Both the position numbers and the translations under genes were made by a program. Below the pieces are notes generated by a model that searched no databases, was not told where the DNA came from, and worked only from the letters and a program-made list of their open reading frames with translations. Below, piece by piece: positions 1-13,475 of a DNA stretch of 64,000 nt (its first letter is position 1; each line of letters begins with the position of its first letter). The stretch comes from Struthidea cinerea (taxonomy: Eukaryota; Chordata; Aves; Passeriformes; Corcoracidae): assembly GCA_013397865.1 (NCBI GenBank), contig VZTI01000467.1, positions 35,846 through 99,845 on the forward strand, given 5' to 3'.

Positions 1-1270
1 GTACATCAATCTGTTGACGTAAAGCAGAGTCTTACCATTTATTTCAACAGGCTTTTCAATGAGACCCTTTGTGACATTTCTCGAGAGGCTTAAAGTACCC
101 AAACCAAATCATCAACTTAGTCTTCAAAGAAGAAATGCTCCACTTTGTCCATTCTCAAAACTCCAACATTTGTTGGATGTCAGGCAGCAAACATTAAACC
201 CAAACAAGACATTCTAGTTCCACTGAAATAAATGGGCATTTCATCATTGGTTCTGAGACTAATTTCCTATGGTGGTAACATACAAACACAGGAACAAGAG
301 GAGGAGGATCCAGAGGTGATTTAAGGAAAATCTATACCCACTCTTCTTAAGTGGAGAGTAAAACCTACTTTAAAACTGACAAATTCTGACATTGAGACAG
401 AAGTACATCAGCAGAAGGCTAATGTAATTGCATTTTTCTACAATGGCAATGTATTTTTAAATATCTTCAATTAATTCTCTTTTAAATAAAATACAGTGAA
501 ATAATAGAACAAGAACAAAATTCTATCAAATTGTAGCGAAACCAGCTACTTTAATCTGCAGGTGACAGAACCAATACCACCTTCATGCTTTATTGAAATG
601 TGTTATAGATGGCCTCAATTTCTTTATTCCCTCTGCTTCAGGACAGTTCACTGTTTAAGAAGTAACAGCATGGTTCATGTTTGATTGATACTGGCCAAAG
701 GAAAGTCATTAGAACAAGACAGAAGATGAATAATAAACCGTCTATTTTATGTCATTGTTTTCCAGGTCTGACATAGGTGTTGCTTTTTACTAATCTAATA
801 TCTATATTCTCATCATTCTGAAATAAAATTATTTCTAACTTCCAAATCTCTTCTATTGATTTGTGTGACACCTTGCTCAGGACCCAAGTAAGTGCCAGTA
901 AGTGCCAACCCTATACATTCAAATGCCAAGGGATTCAAATTAATCATAAAATGGTTTTTGAAATCGCAAGAATCTAAACCAAGTAAGACTGGGGGCAGTT
1001 AAAATGTATTTAAGTGGGCATTTGTATGCACTTGTGTGACTATTGGTCCTTTATGAAACACCAGCATTGTCACGAACACAGGCAACCTCATGAAGCACAT
1101 AACACACTTTAAGATAGTAAGACAAGGCCTGTTGTGAGAGAACCCCTATCTAAATAAACCCACCCTGCCTGTTTGGGGGCTTTGAGCTGGATCATAAGAT
1201 TTTTGTGTCCAAAACTAATGGACTTCTGGTTCATATTTAAGATACGTTCATATGTTTATCAACAAAAAGG
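1..1270. other. AT-rich non-coding DNA, no gene seen
   Basis: No open frame with coding character and no recognisable repeat was found. The sequence is AT-rich and looks like ordinary intergenic or intronic DNA. Confidence 0.6.
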
Positions 1271-1830
1271 TATTTACCAGGAGAAAATCAGAGAAAACCT
1301 CGAGAAGGCAGGACAGACTATTTGACGTTTCAGAACTTCACTAACATTTATTTCTGGACTGAAACCATTGCCACTGTGGCCCTGCCACAGGGACATAGCC
1401 AATGGAAGTGGAGGAGGGGACAAGGCATCCCTGTCAGCCTGAGTCAGGTCCTTCCCAACCACTGCCCCAGTGGTATGAAGGGGACCGATATCATTCTGTG
1501 TCCGTAAGTTGCTGTGGACTTAAGCTGGGGTGGACGAGGAAACAGACGCAATGGGACCGACCTCACACAATTCTATGTACCTATGCAGCCCAGCCTTCCC
1601 AAAAGTGGCTGTTATCCCACCAGGTTCCTGGCACATGACAGGCACACTGGGAGGGAATGAGCCTCCCAGACCCATTTCAGGCTTTTTGTTTCCCACTTCT
1701 CTGCCCTGTGGCTAAAGCAGATGCCCAAAGGTGTCTGGGTGCTCTTTGTTAGATTTGACCGTCCATCAAACTGAAAGTAGCTCACGAACAGCCACGTGGA
1801 CCAGAAACACACCTGACCCGTTTGATCTCA
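1271..1830. other. GC-richer patch without supported gene
   Basis: This patch is richer in G and C than its surroundings and holds several short open frames (60-80 codons) that overlap on both strands. None resembles a known protein. An AATAAA on the minus strand near 1348 and a GTAAGT near 1502 on the plus strand occur, but without a credible exon beside them. An untranslated exon or an old unnamed repeat cannot be excluded. Confidence 0.4.
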
Positions 1831-4800
1831 CTTGAAACACAGGCTGTGCTCCTATTACACGCAAAGGACAGAGTATTTGAAAATCTAGGAAAAAGCAGCA
1901 GGCTACAGAGCTCAGCACAGCAAAGATGTGCATCCTCGGGGCTGGTCAACACCCTCCTAACTCCATGCTTGTTCCCATCTCCACGTGCTGTCTGTCACCA
2001 CAATTGAAAGCAATGAGATCGAAGCACCTGTGAAAGAGCAACTCTCTCTTAGGTGTTCTGAAATACTTTGAAAATCTGCCTCTAACAAAAAGTACAAGTC
2101 CTTTGAAAAATCTAGTGTAAAGGAAATAAGGATCTCTGTCCCACAGTGTCTCCATGGGAAAAGTCAAGAAAAAATGTGATGGGGAAAAGAGGTTTCACCC
2201 AGCCATTTTTTATCAATCACAAAGGTGTCTCCTAATAAATCAATTTAATTCAAACACACCGAGTTTACATTTCACTTAATTTCCTTTCAAAGTTGTTACG
2301 AGTAATGTAACAACATGGTCATTGCTTTAACTCCACGGGGATGTTGTCAAGGCAGTATATCACAATACACAAAGTTAAAAACCCCGTGTTGCCAAATTTA
2401 TATTATCATGCAATTTAGTTCCCAGTGCCATAAATTTCAGGTGGCAAGTTTAGCATTTTGAACAATTCATCTGGAAAAGTGACAGTATATTTACTTCTAC
2501 CTTATTTCTCCTCTGAGTTCACGTAATAGAAGTGACTGGAAAGCTACATCAGACTTGTAATGCAATAAATATAGCACTGCATAAGGTATTTGGAAGCCTT
2601 TGACAAGGCAAACCCATAAATGTAGTCCTCAATAAATCTCAGGTTTGGTATAGCACCTGTTGACCAATGTCATTTCCTCTGCTTAGGTATTGTGCAAATG
2701 AGTTCTGGGGCAGATTTACTGGCAAAGGGAGAGAACTGAGAAAGGGGTTTTAGTCCCAGCCATTAATCTCGGTGCTGCAGTGCTGTCTCTCTTTTCCAGA
2801 TGACTCGGGGTAAGTCCACAGCAACTTAACCAGTTATACTGAGGCTCTGCCTTCCTCTGGCATGTGAGGTGCACACAGACATATATATTGTAGGCACCTT
2901 CTTCAGTGGCAGCTCTTATTTGTGAAAAATGCCAGTGGCATACATAGATATTCAGTTCTTTTTGCTGGATGGTATAAACTGACCCTCAGTAATTTGTTAT
3001 TAAGAAGCTCCAGCTTCACAGAACTGACATTATGACACCCATAATATTTTCATAAACTGTGAAGGCTAATAAGTGTTATTATGGAGTAAGCACTTCTGTC
3101 TTTTCATGAAGTGCTTGGTAGGATTGGACCTTCTCTAGAGGTAGGATATGATTAATATAACCTCGCCCTCAGATCTAATACTTTGATTACTTGCTCAGAT
3201 AATTAAAGCTGTTTACTTGTGCAATGAAAGACCAATTTAAACAGATTGTGAACCTTAGCCTAGGAAGCATTCAAGAGTTCTGCAGCTTGTTACTGGCAAA
3301 GGATGAATTTTAATACTAACATAATTATTTCGTCATTATGAGCATACTGAGATTGGTAAAGATGCTTCCTAAAATTGGGATTATGATCTAGGTGTGCTGC
3401 AGATATACAGAAAGCTGTCAGCTATTTCTTGAGCCTGCCTTGTGGCTAGAAATAAATCATTCTGTAAAGAAATGGGGAGCAATAACTATAACCTTTAAAT
3501 AGCTAAGGGAATTATATTAACAAATATAAACATGCACATGTGTGCAGCATAACAGAGTGACCAAGTCACTATCCAAGCACACGTTAAACTAGATGATTTC
3601 TTTCCCTGCAAGTTCTGGTATCACAGGTTTTTTTCTTAGTACTGAGTTCATCCATATTCTCTTAGACCTCGTGGGAGAATGAATTATTAGAGGGAGGCAT
3701 GATAGCCAAAAGGCACGGGGTGTAAAATCTTTGCACAGGGCTGGCAGGAAAAGAAGAGGATATGTTACAGGGCCATGTCTGTGTCAGGAGGTCATGCCTT
3801 TATCAGGTACAATGGAAATTTAACTTGCATTATTTCTGTTCCTTTAACTCTCTCTGCAGGCATTCATATTCAGAACTAAAAGAGAATTTTTTTGGTTTGG
3901 GATTAACCAGAAGAGCTGCTTGGGGTTGAGGAGGAGTGATATTGGCAGCGACTGCTTCTAAGAAGGATACTGTGGGCTGCAAAGAGGACTTGCATTAACA
4001 GACTGAATGGATGCTCTTAATCCTCTTCAGTGCAATTGCCAAGATTAGAGGAAGTGACTGGTAAACAGCATCTCCTGCCTCCCCATGGGTGACAAATGCA
4101 GGGTTTCCCATATGTGCGCAGAACTAGTGATTGCCTTGAAATAAAATAATAATAATAAAATGTCTGTCTGCACATTCAAACCTCTGCATATTTCTTGTGC
4201 CCTGTGAGGACTTCTATTTTTCACTGGTAGTGAAGGTCAATAGATATTGCACAGAAGGGGTTTTTTTTCCAGTTTCTATTATTTCATTATAGATACTCAC
4301 AAACATCGAGCTGATTTGTTTAAAACATAAGAAAAGAGTGGAGGGAATCCTGACTACAGTCCATTTCCAGTTCCAATAGGACCTCTCATTTTCCCCCCTC
4401 TAACTGTAGGCATAACCTGAAAAATGGGATCTCTACCCAGTGGCAGGGAAAGGTGTTTTGTGAAACAATATACTGCCATAGAGGGAAATTACATAGAAAA
4501 ATGAAGATGAAAATGATACTCAATCAATAACATATAGTGGAAAAGTAGCAAAAATACATTTGGAAGGGAATATTTGAATTCATGTGGGGACTATTTGATG
4601 TAGTTTACACATCCACTGATATTTTAACAGGATATACTTCTGATCGATTACTGTAATACAAAATTCCACCCAAGTATCATGTAGATTTATTATTTGTCAC
4701 ATAAAAATACATTGCAGGAAGTAGTTTTACAATGTTCCTAAATTCAAGACACTGAATTTACTCTTTGAAAATGTTACAAATGAACTTGCTAATGTAATGT

Positions 4801-6280
4801 TTTGACCCTCTTACCACTCCTTTCTCTATATTCTTCAGCTGGCTGTAGGCTACATGAAGCATAGTCAACCAGATTTTTTCCATTCTTGACAGCAGGAAAA
4901 AAAACAGCAGAGAGAAAAAAAAAAAAACCAAATAAACAAAAAAACAAATTCAAAGCCTGAGCTGTTAAGAAAATCAAGAAATATTTGCTAAATGAGTCAG
5001 CAAGGTCTAGATCCTTGCTCTTCAGACAGTCATGTGCAGAAATGGCTCTGTGACAAGTAATCCTTTTTAAGAATTACATTTTTAGGTAGAAGCATGAAAA
5101 TCAAATATAGGGTTTTAAAGCCATTTGATCTCTCCTGCAAGATACTCTAATACTTTGCTAGAGAGCACTGACATGCTGGGATGCCATCCCCCTTGATTTT
5201 AAAATAAATAGGAAATGAGAAAAACAGACAGCTTCCCTAACCTCTAATTGCAAAATTCACTTTTTCTTTTGTTCAGTTATTTAACAAAAAACTAAAAATC
5301 AGAGTGAACTTCTTATACACTAAATGTTTTAATTAGAGTAGGCTAAGGAGGTATCTGTCCTCAGAAGACCATATGGCTTAGAAGTAAGTAATTCCACATC
5401 ACTGGTTTGCTGGCAATAATGGAGTGAGGCAGAAGAATGAATTAATTTTAAATCACATCCATAAGGGAATGAATTGTTCGGAATGTTCTTTGTGCCACAC
5501 AATGACTGTAATTTTAAACTGCTAATACCTTACAATAAGACCCATAAATGGGTTATTTCTTGCTTTTCATGGGGCCAGATTCTGCTCTTTTGATGTTCTT
5601 GCGTAGCTGTTATTAAGATCAGTGAAAGTCGAGCCAACTTTTACAAGTGGGGGATTTGTTTGAAATCTATTTGGACATAGTCAGATAAAGTTGGGCTGCC
5701 CAGCTCCGCTGTTCCTCCCCACATGCCACAAAGAACCTGCAACACTGGGATGTGAAAATAGGGGGTTCTTGCCTAACTATCCTCTCTTGCCACCCATAAT
5801 GAGCCTTTTGGGTCAGGGATTTGCCTTCAAGTTCTTTTTTGCAGTTCTGGTTAGCTCAATGGGTCTCTCTCTATCACAGGTTGCCTGTACTGGGGCCAGC
5901 TTGCCTGATGAGCAACTTTCCCAGAAAATATAGAATGTGAGGATGTGTCCTTGAAGCATAGGATGCATCTGACAAAGCTGAAAATACAATTATTGATTTA
6001 AACATTTCAAAGTGTTGCACATTCATTACCTGGAGAGGAAAGCCATTGTTGTTGCTGTTGTTGCATGTCACGCGTGGTACAGTCAAGCTGGAGGCCTCGA
6101 TCCGCAGGATCAATAGGAGATTAAAATCCGTCCTGTGTCTGGAGTTCTGTTACTCCCTAGCAGCATCTACCATGTTGGCTGATATTGGCTGATTTACACA
6201 TGGGAGCATGGATACAGGTACTCAAGAACTACAATGGCCGTAGCTGTGAAGGACTGAAACTTGAGTGATTGCACCGCTTG
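1831..6280. other. AT-rich non-coding DNA with minor simple repeats
   Basis: No gene is supported. The stretch holds a short (AAT)n run near 4142-4160, an A-rich run near 4912-4945 and a (TTG)n-like run near 6046-6064. The rest is unique AT-rich sequence. A segment near 5570-5640 has the look of old amniote interspersed-repeat debris, but this is only an impression. Confidence 0.5.
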
Positions 6281-6760
6281 GTTTTGTAATTTGCTTCCTA
6301 GTTTCCAGCCCACCTGCACAGAGAGGCACCATGTGGCAGCCCTAAGGGCAGCTGGGCAGAGGGTATGAGCTGCGACTTACGCAGGGGCCCTGACATGATG
6401 ACTGGCCACAGCCTCAGCAGGACACAGCCCACCCCAGGGCTACAGCCTGAATGTAAGAACGTGTCCTAAATCCCACTGGTGTCACCAATGGGCGAGTCCC
6501 TCAAGGTCTAGGTGCTGTTTAATTTACCAAGGGTCTGCCAAGCACCTACAGCTGTAAATGGAGCTCCACACATCCTGCTTAAGTTGCCAACTCACCCTGA
6601 AGACACCTGAAGCCCAGAGGTTCTCAGCTCTTCATTGGCAAAGGTCCCACAAACCCCCAGCAGTGCCCTGAGTGGGTCTTGTCTGCAAACCTGGAGCTGC
6701 CCTGCTGCTGCTGCCTCCTCGGCTGAGCTCTGGACAAAATGAGAGGGCATGTGAGGCAGC
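6281..6760. other. GC-richer patch, nothing identified
   Basis: Base composition rises here relative to the flanks, with short CTG-rich runs near 6700-6720. No open frame, LTR end or CR1 motif was recognised. It could be an old unclassified repeat or simply local composition. Confidence 0.35.
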
Positions 6761-9700
6761 TATACATTTGTGGAAAACAGCTCTACAGCTAGAAAATTTG
6801 AATGTAGGAGACCTCAGTTAAATTCAATACTCTTTCTGAAGGGATCTGAGTCTACCTCTAGGAACCTGCGAGTCATTATACCATAGAGTAGACAACCACA
6901 AAGACATTAGTCATCTTCCCTGGCAGGACTGGTCCCTGGCATGTGACATAATGAAAATACCTAGACCGCAGTGAATGCTGTTTTAACTCTGAAAGCTGCA
7001 CTGTTTCAGTCAGTATTAAACTAAATAAAGCCTTTACTGGGGTGGGTAATGGCACTCAGGTTTCCATGATTCACATTGCTAAAAAACAGGACCAGGTCTG
7101 AACCGTTTTGTAAGCTGAATATTTAATTTTTCTGTGCCAGGCATAGAAACTCAAATGAGAAAAACTCTGAGGAAATCAACTACTGTTAGGTGACACAGAA
7201 TTCCTCTTGTACCACTGCAGGAAACTTTTTCAGGGGGAAGTTCTCTGGCTAAGCCCTGCTAATGAATCAGCTGTGCCTCTGTGCAGGCATGGCCTTCAGC
7301 TCTCCCTTCTACAAAAGATAAATGACAGATCAGGATTATTAACTGTATTAATGTAGAGAAGCGGACAGAGAAAGACGGCATGACCTAAACAGGGGGATCC
7401 ATAAGAATCTGAAAGGAATTATACTGATGCTTTCCTACATCATTAATAATTGTGTTCAGGTGTATTCTCCTCTGAAAGCATCCATCAGCAATCATATACC
7501 ATGCAAATGTGCTTCTTTTTTCTCATATGGAAACAGAAAACATACACCTGCATATTTCTGTATTGTTTTCCATTAAGTACATTTGTAAAAGAGTAGAATT
7601 GACTATAAGAGCTCTGCAATGCTGTTAGTTCAGAGATAAGCATCCTACTCAATTCCTTTCTGTATCTAGACATGTCAAAATGATGGAAAGAGGCAGAAGA
7701 ACAGTAGCAGAAATAGAAGTTTGATGGGGTAAAGTAACAGAACAGAAAAATTGGAAGATGCTAAGAAACCTTCAGTGATCTTTGAATATATATAGGCAGT
7801 TTAGAAACATTGTCCTAGTTGGAATATATCCATTGAAGCCTAATCAGCCCCTGAAATTCTGTTAAGAACAGCCCAGAACAACAGCTACGTCGTAAGAAAG
7901 GAGATAAGCTCAATTTTTTTTTAGTTCTTACAGAGACTGAAACTTCAGCTCATGTTCCACAGAGCAAAGAACATAAACTACAATGGGCAGCTGTTAAAAA
8001 ATGAGCAATACTTTTCTTCTTACAAGTAGTAAACTGCATCAAGAATCATGAACAAGCAGCTCTTCAGAAAGGAATCCCAAACATATCCTAGCCCAGTGAC
8101 AGAAAGAATGGGTGCCAGGGTCTGTAAATGAGAGCCTGGTGTGCTGGGAGCACGTTTCTGAGCCAGGGCAAGCTCGGCTCACAGAACAGCACTTGCCCCC
8201 TCCTTAGGGTGACCTTGACTCCACTGCTGCTGTGGGGTAGCCTCCTTCTTCTGCTCTCTGCCTCCGCAGCTCCCATGTGAGAGACCAAGCGCTGGGGTCT
8301 GAAGCAGCTACTGTTTGTGTTAGTCGGTGGAAATTACCAAGGGAGGGGGCAAGTTTTGGATCCTCTGTTTCTCCCTCACCTATCTCTGCTTCACTCACTT
8401 TTTAGTTTTCCCTATAACTGTAATAAAGATTCACCTTAGTAATCAGCTCCAGCCGAGTTCCAGCAACAGAGAATCCTTCAGTTGCCAGTTAACTTTGCAA
8501 AGAAATTACTTCAGCCATACCAAAATATGTGGGCAAAACAAGAATCGCTTGGTCTTAACCAGTTCTCCTTGTTCATAGTGAGATGACTACAGAGCCTTCT
8601 CTTCTTGGCAGGCCATCCCCCTTTTTTTTCCAGAATCATTGTGGTACATGAAGACTTTCCACAAAGAACTGAGATTCACAAAGGGACTGTCAGAGACAGA
8701 GGGAATGGCCTTCATACTCATTTGCCGTGAGGTTGATTTATGTTCTGCTTCACGTGTGATGGACTTCAGAGTGCACCTGAAAAAAATAAATGTGTTCATA
8801 CCTCCCTAGCACTGCTGGCATGCTACAGTGGGTCCTTGTGTGAATTGAAAAAGTCCATCTGCCTCTCAGCTGGGACTTGCACTGTGTTTTGCTTTTACTG
8901 GGCACAGGCGGTGGCCTAATGGAAGAAAATCTCAATATGACTGCACTGAGCAGCTCATGGAGGAACACAGACCCTTGCTGAAACTGGAACAGAATGACTC
9001 AAGTCTGGGTCTCAGAGGTGCTCCCTGTATTCTCTGCCAACGCTTACTTGACAGAAAAACTGCCAACCAGAGCGGTCAAAATGTGCAGTACTTCGTCTTG
9101 CTGAAGCTGTTGCTGCCACACTCTGCAAACACGCTCTCCCCAGGCAGCAATTGCAGTAGGCATTGTACCAGTGTAGCAGCCAGCCCTAACATCCTGTGCC
9201 CAGATACAGTTTTTCAGTGTCTTTGTTCTGCTCTGCCATCGTTTTACATAAGAAACCACTAAGAAGTCCAAATATTCTGAAACTAGGTAGAGTGGTGGGA
9301 GGGTAAAAAGAAAGTGATGGCTGTTGGACAACCTTGATTCTGTCCCTGACCTTGACTTATTTTGGGATTGTACGCAAGTCATTTTATTACTTTGTGCTTT
9401 TTCTGCCCGCAAGTGCTGCCTTTTCTTTGATATTCTTTGGATGTTCCTCTTTCCAAATGAGTCTGCATTTCTGGGTTCTTGCTAAAACTAAATGATAAAA
9501 AACCAAACAACAGTAATAAATGGTATTTCTTGGAAAGTGTTTTAGCAACCCAGGAGTGGATCAGATAAATCCAGGCTCTCCTCTGCACTTTTTCCAGGGG
9601 AACAGTACATACGAAGTGAGACAGATCATCTTCTCCTCCTCAGTCAGTCAGGATGGCTCCATCACCTGCAAAAGGATGAGCAACCTCTGCAACTCTGTGA

Positions 9701-10085
9701 CTGCACTACAACATTAGTCAGCCCTGGAGATGATGGGAAGATTATTTAATAGTACTGAGCATCAATTTCCTGGGAGAGATAAACACTTTTAGCGTAGAGT
9801 GCAGCCACCACGTGGGAGCTGAAGAGCTGGCCCTTGCTGTTGCTCCAGTAACACAGCTACTCTGAGTTGTTACTAACTTTTACATGGTACCAGGAGTGCT
9901 GACACAAATGCAACCAGAAAGATACGGCAGAAAAAAAAGATAAGGGTTGGGAGCTAAGTCAGAAGCCATCGGCCTCCAGCTTCATTTCTTCCTGTAGAAA
10001 CTATGGGCTGACACTGGAAAAGTTTAAAGCTGTATCTCAGCAATTTGTGCAACTGAGAAGACTGATAAACACAAATTAGCATTGC
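6761..10085. other. Gene-free stretch
   Basis: Mostly AT-rich sequence. Open frames of up to 122 codons on the minus strand (9044-9412) and 101 codons on the plus strand (8957-9262) overlap each other. They have no recognisable domain and no credible splice context, so I read them as chance frames. Confidence 0.5.
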
Positions 10086-10560
10086 TTCTTACAATTTTAG
10101 AGTCATAATTGGTAGTTTTAATGCATTGCATAGGTAGAATAAGAAGAAAAACTATGGCAATGGCATTTGGTATCATTTATTTTTATCAACCCACAGAAGC
10201 CTTTATTTGTTTGAAATACAATGCTGAAATGTTTTATCATGTTTCAGGTTTACATTTCCTCAATTAGTAGACTCTAATTTTCCATTTTTAGTCATCTGGA
10301 AGACTTTTATTTCATATTTAAGTTAAATATTTTATTTGCAAGGTCTCTTGCAAATTTGTCTTCCTGCATCTATACACCTAATTGGAGAATAAAGGTCATT
10401 AAGTGTTAGTCATTCATGGAGAATGATTAACCATTATGCAATAGATTCACATATCTGTTCTTAATATTCCTGTAAATTTATTCATCTGACAGTAAATTTA
10501 AGAAGCACCTACATCATGTTACCTTTTTTTTTTTGGAAGATGAATACTCTGTAAACACAC
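10086..10560. other. AT-rich segment, possible conserved non-coding element
   Basis: This roughly 475-bp stretch lacks repeats and open frames and is dense in TAAT/ATTA and AAATTT-type words, a composition often seen in vertebrate non-coding enhancers. That is resemblance only. Alignment to other bird genomes would decide. Confidence 0.25.
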
Positions 10561-10869
10561 AAGGCTATAAAGCTAGCTGAAGTCTACACTGTTTGGTCTC
10601 AAAAATTCAATACACTGCAGTAAGCAGGAAAGATTAAATGACTGGAGTTTAGTAGTTTAAAAATATTTTCCAATTCTCCTCCATGAGAGGTTCGAGATTG
10701 TTCACATGACTTTCTCCTGCTGAATTATGATCACAGAAAGAAAGCAATTACTCTTTCATACTCAGCCCAGAAAAGAAAACTTGCATTGAAAGAAAACTGC
10801 TGAAGTTGTACAGTTCAGCACTCCAGCAGTAAGAGATAGATACTGCATTTGCCACACATTAGCATCGCT

Positions 10870-10932
10870 ATATCAGTATCACCGTTTTACAGATGGGAAA
10901 TCCAAACACAGAGAGATTAAGGTAAAAAATAT
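10870..10932 (+). repeat. MIR-like (CORE-SINE type) relic
   Basis: The words CCGTTTTACAGATGGGAAA and CACAGAGAGATTAAG occur in the order and spacing expected for the centre of MIR-type SINEs (a 'cccattttacagatgaggaaact' block followed by a 'gaggcacagagaggttaag' block). Flanking MIR sequence has decayed beyond recognition. Such relics are very old in amniotes. The assignment rests on motif memory, not on an alignment. Confidence 0.5.
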
Positions 10933-11804
10933 CCACTAATTCTGGTTGCTCTGTTTGAAATACCTTGAACCTACTTTTTCAAAGGATTTACTGTGTACAG
11001 CAACTGTATCAAAAGACAGTTTCCATGGATTTCAACAGCATTCTGAAGTTATCACTCTTTCTGCAAATGAGACCCTGAGGTATCAAATCAGATATTCAGA
11101 AAATGAAGAAAACACAGTAAAAAGACCACCTGTGAAATACCTGCTTTATATGATTTTTCAATGCCTTTTTCTGCATTTTCTTTCTGCGATGCCTTTTTTC
11201 ATTAGCAGCACCTCTTCCAAATCCTGCGTGTCTCCCAAATTCTGTGAGTGCTATCCCACAGACAAGGAAGCCTGATTCCTAAAATATTACACACCCCCAA
11301 CAAACTGAAAATTGACCATAAAACTAGTTTGATGCTTTCCTATAAGACCTCTTTTTTCTTGTAATTCGGTGATGTAATGAAAGGAAATAATTTTGAGGAA
11401 TGTGCTGGCTTGAGTGCTTTGAATTTTTTTTTCTTAACTACAAAATGTTAGAATATTATAGCTTCAGAATAATGCAGTCATACCTGTAATTCAAAACCAC
11501 TTTTTTTTTTGATGTATTTTATTTTATGGTGTAACAATGCTTAAAGGGATAAATATCAAAACTTATATTCAACTTTTTGCACACTATGAATGAGAAACAT
11601 GTCACGTGACTTTTTTTCTTTTTTCACAATTTAGTCTGAAAAATGTTTCAGTTTGTTTGGGGATTTTTTTTAATCCTTTGTCTTTTCAGAACATATCCTC
11701 CAGTCCCAAACATGGAATTTCACAATTTCATACAAACTGGAAAAACTAGATCTTGCAAATGTCACGAGGCAATTTAACACACACATATGGTTGGTTTTTC
11801 AAGT
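10933..11804. other. Gene-free AT-rich stretch
   Basis: It contains a 109-codon frame (10946-11275) without recognisable domains and several homopolymer T runs. Nothing else was identified. Confidence 0.5.
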
Positions 11805-12085
11805 TGGGCAGTCTGTGCTCTTTTTTCCTGCTTCTTTGCTCATAAATTTCCATTTTCCTCACTGTATTTATTTTCTAGCTCCCTTCTTCTTCTTTATCCA
11901 CCTCTGTTGGTTCTTATTCCCAGTTTTTTTTTGCCTTCCCACTCACTGCATCTTTTTCTCCTGTTGCTTACCAGCCTCCACTCCCATTTCTCTTTCCCAA
12001 GGAGCTCCTTGACAAACTCTCCTTTTTTTTCCACAGGCCTATTTTCTTCTTCTCTTTCTCTCAGAGGAAGCAGATTTTTTTTTTC
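11805..12085 (+). repeat. Pyrimidine-rich tract
   Basis: About 280 bases are strongly enriched in C and T on the plus strand, with repeated TTCTTC, CTTTTTTT and CCTCC words. The 122-codon frame across it (11787-12155) reads almost entirely Phe, Ser, Leu and Pro, which is a composition artefact and not a protein. The stretch TTTTTTTTCCACAG near 12023-12036 looks like a splice acceptor, but no exon follows it. Confidence 0.55.
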
Positions 12086-13250
12086 TGAGCTCCAGCATAA
12101 TAGCATGGAGAGCTTTGAAACAACCTTGTTACTCATAGTCCAGCTGGCCAGCTGAAGATGAGAATGCTGCTGCTTACAGCTGCATTTGCCAGATGTTGTA
12201 CAGCATCACACTGGATTGCGCTCACCAGAGATAGGAAGTTTGGGGATTTTTTTCCATTAGCAATGACCATATTTTAAGAGTCTTCTTTAAACAGCTTAGT
12301 CCTTGTACAAATAGAAGATTTACCTCCCTGTCCTAACAGTCTCTCCTCACCAAAATTATTGACCCTACTTCAGGTAATGAGGAATAGAAAATAAAAATTG
12401 CTGGTGCTTAAAGAAAAATACTATCAGGTACCATTTTGTTTCTCAACCCGTGTGAAACAAGAGCTTCTCAGGAATTATTCTCTAAAACAGCTGGAACACA
12501 TTGAAAATAAATACCTAAATAAACCCAACAAAAGCAGACAGAGGCAGACACCTTATCAGCATGAAATTTTGAACATCAGTAGTTTAAAACCTAGACAAAT
12601 TTATAAGAAACTGAGGAGAGTTTCAAGGGCAACATTCACCAATTTTAATGGAAGGCAGTGCTATCTGTTCCACTGCTAATAAAACACAAAGTGAAATAAA
12701 CCAGTAAAGCAATATGTTAGCAACAGTGTTAGCAGATATTAGTCTCCCTCTAGTCAAATCCTTCTGGTGCAACATTAAACCTACAAGGTAGTGGAAAAAA
12801 GTTGACAGGATGCTTTGGGATTGAATTAGAGGCTTCTAGCTTCTAATGTTACCTTGCCCTTTTTTCGCTCAAATCGCACAAGTGTATGATCGAGTTTCCA
12901 GTGGTAATAAGAACCCTGCTTGAACCTGAGCTGACCTGCACAGAGCCAGCTAAAATGCCTAGGTATTGATGTTACAATTTATAAAGAAAATCCAGATAAA
13001 ACGTCACCCATGGGAATGAAGAAACTGGCTATACTGAGACTGCCAGTGAGCAGGACACACTATAAAATAGTTTGTGTCACATGGCATCTGGACAGAATTC
13101 GTGAAGGATGCTTTAAAATGTGCCAACACTGTATATCTCCTCAGCAATTATTAAAAAAAAAAATTTAAAAGAGGGAAAGGTTGTAAAGGTTGGGACTTAG
13201 GTATAGTTTGCATGAGGTTTGCTGAGAATACTCCCTTTCAGCATAATAAA
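12086..13250. other. Gene-free stretch
   Basis: A 93-codon frame at 12398-12679 is rich in Lys, Gln and Asn and has no recognisable domain. A short A run lies near 13151. No repeat was identified. Confidence 0.5.
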
Positions 13251-13475
13251 CGTGACTGATAATGACAGAAATATTATTTCTTTCAGCAGCATTTGGCTTT
13301 ATTTGCATCAATCATGAGAGTTCATTCAGTCTTTTTTATTAGGTTGGGCTGTAGCGAATACAAAACGGCTGGCAGGAAACTTGGTGTACTCTGGAGGAAC
13401 AAGCTGTGTGGGCTTAGTCTCATCAAAGCCATTGTGCTGATCATGGTTATGCAGACAATGGCTAATAGCTGTTCA
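13251..13475 (+). repeat. Unnamed dispersed repeat, copy A
   Basis: This stretch is homologous to 22005-22225 in the same orientation. Shared blocks in the same order are GAGTTCATTCAGTCTTT, CTCTGGAGGAACAA followed by CTGTGTGGGCT, and TGCTGATCATG, with substitutions and small indels between them. The match is clearest from 13315 to 13462 and weaker to the left. I do not recognise the family: no LTR ends, no CR1 tail and no tRNA-like boxes are visible. Confidence 0.6.

Noticed and set aside
11787..12155. 122-codon frame rich in Phe, Ser and Leu
   Set aside because: It is a translation of a pyrimidine-rich tract. Similar frames are open in more than one phase.
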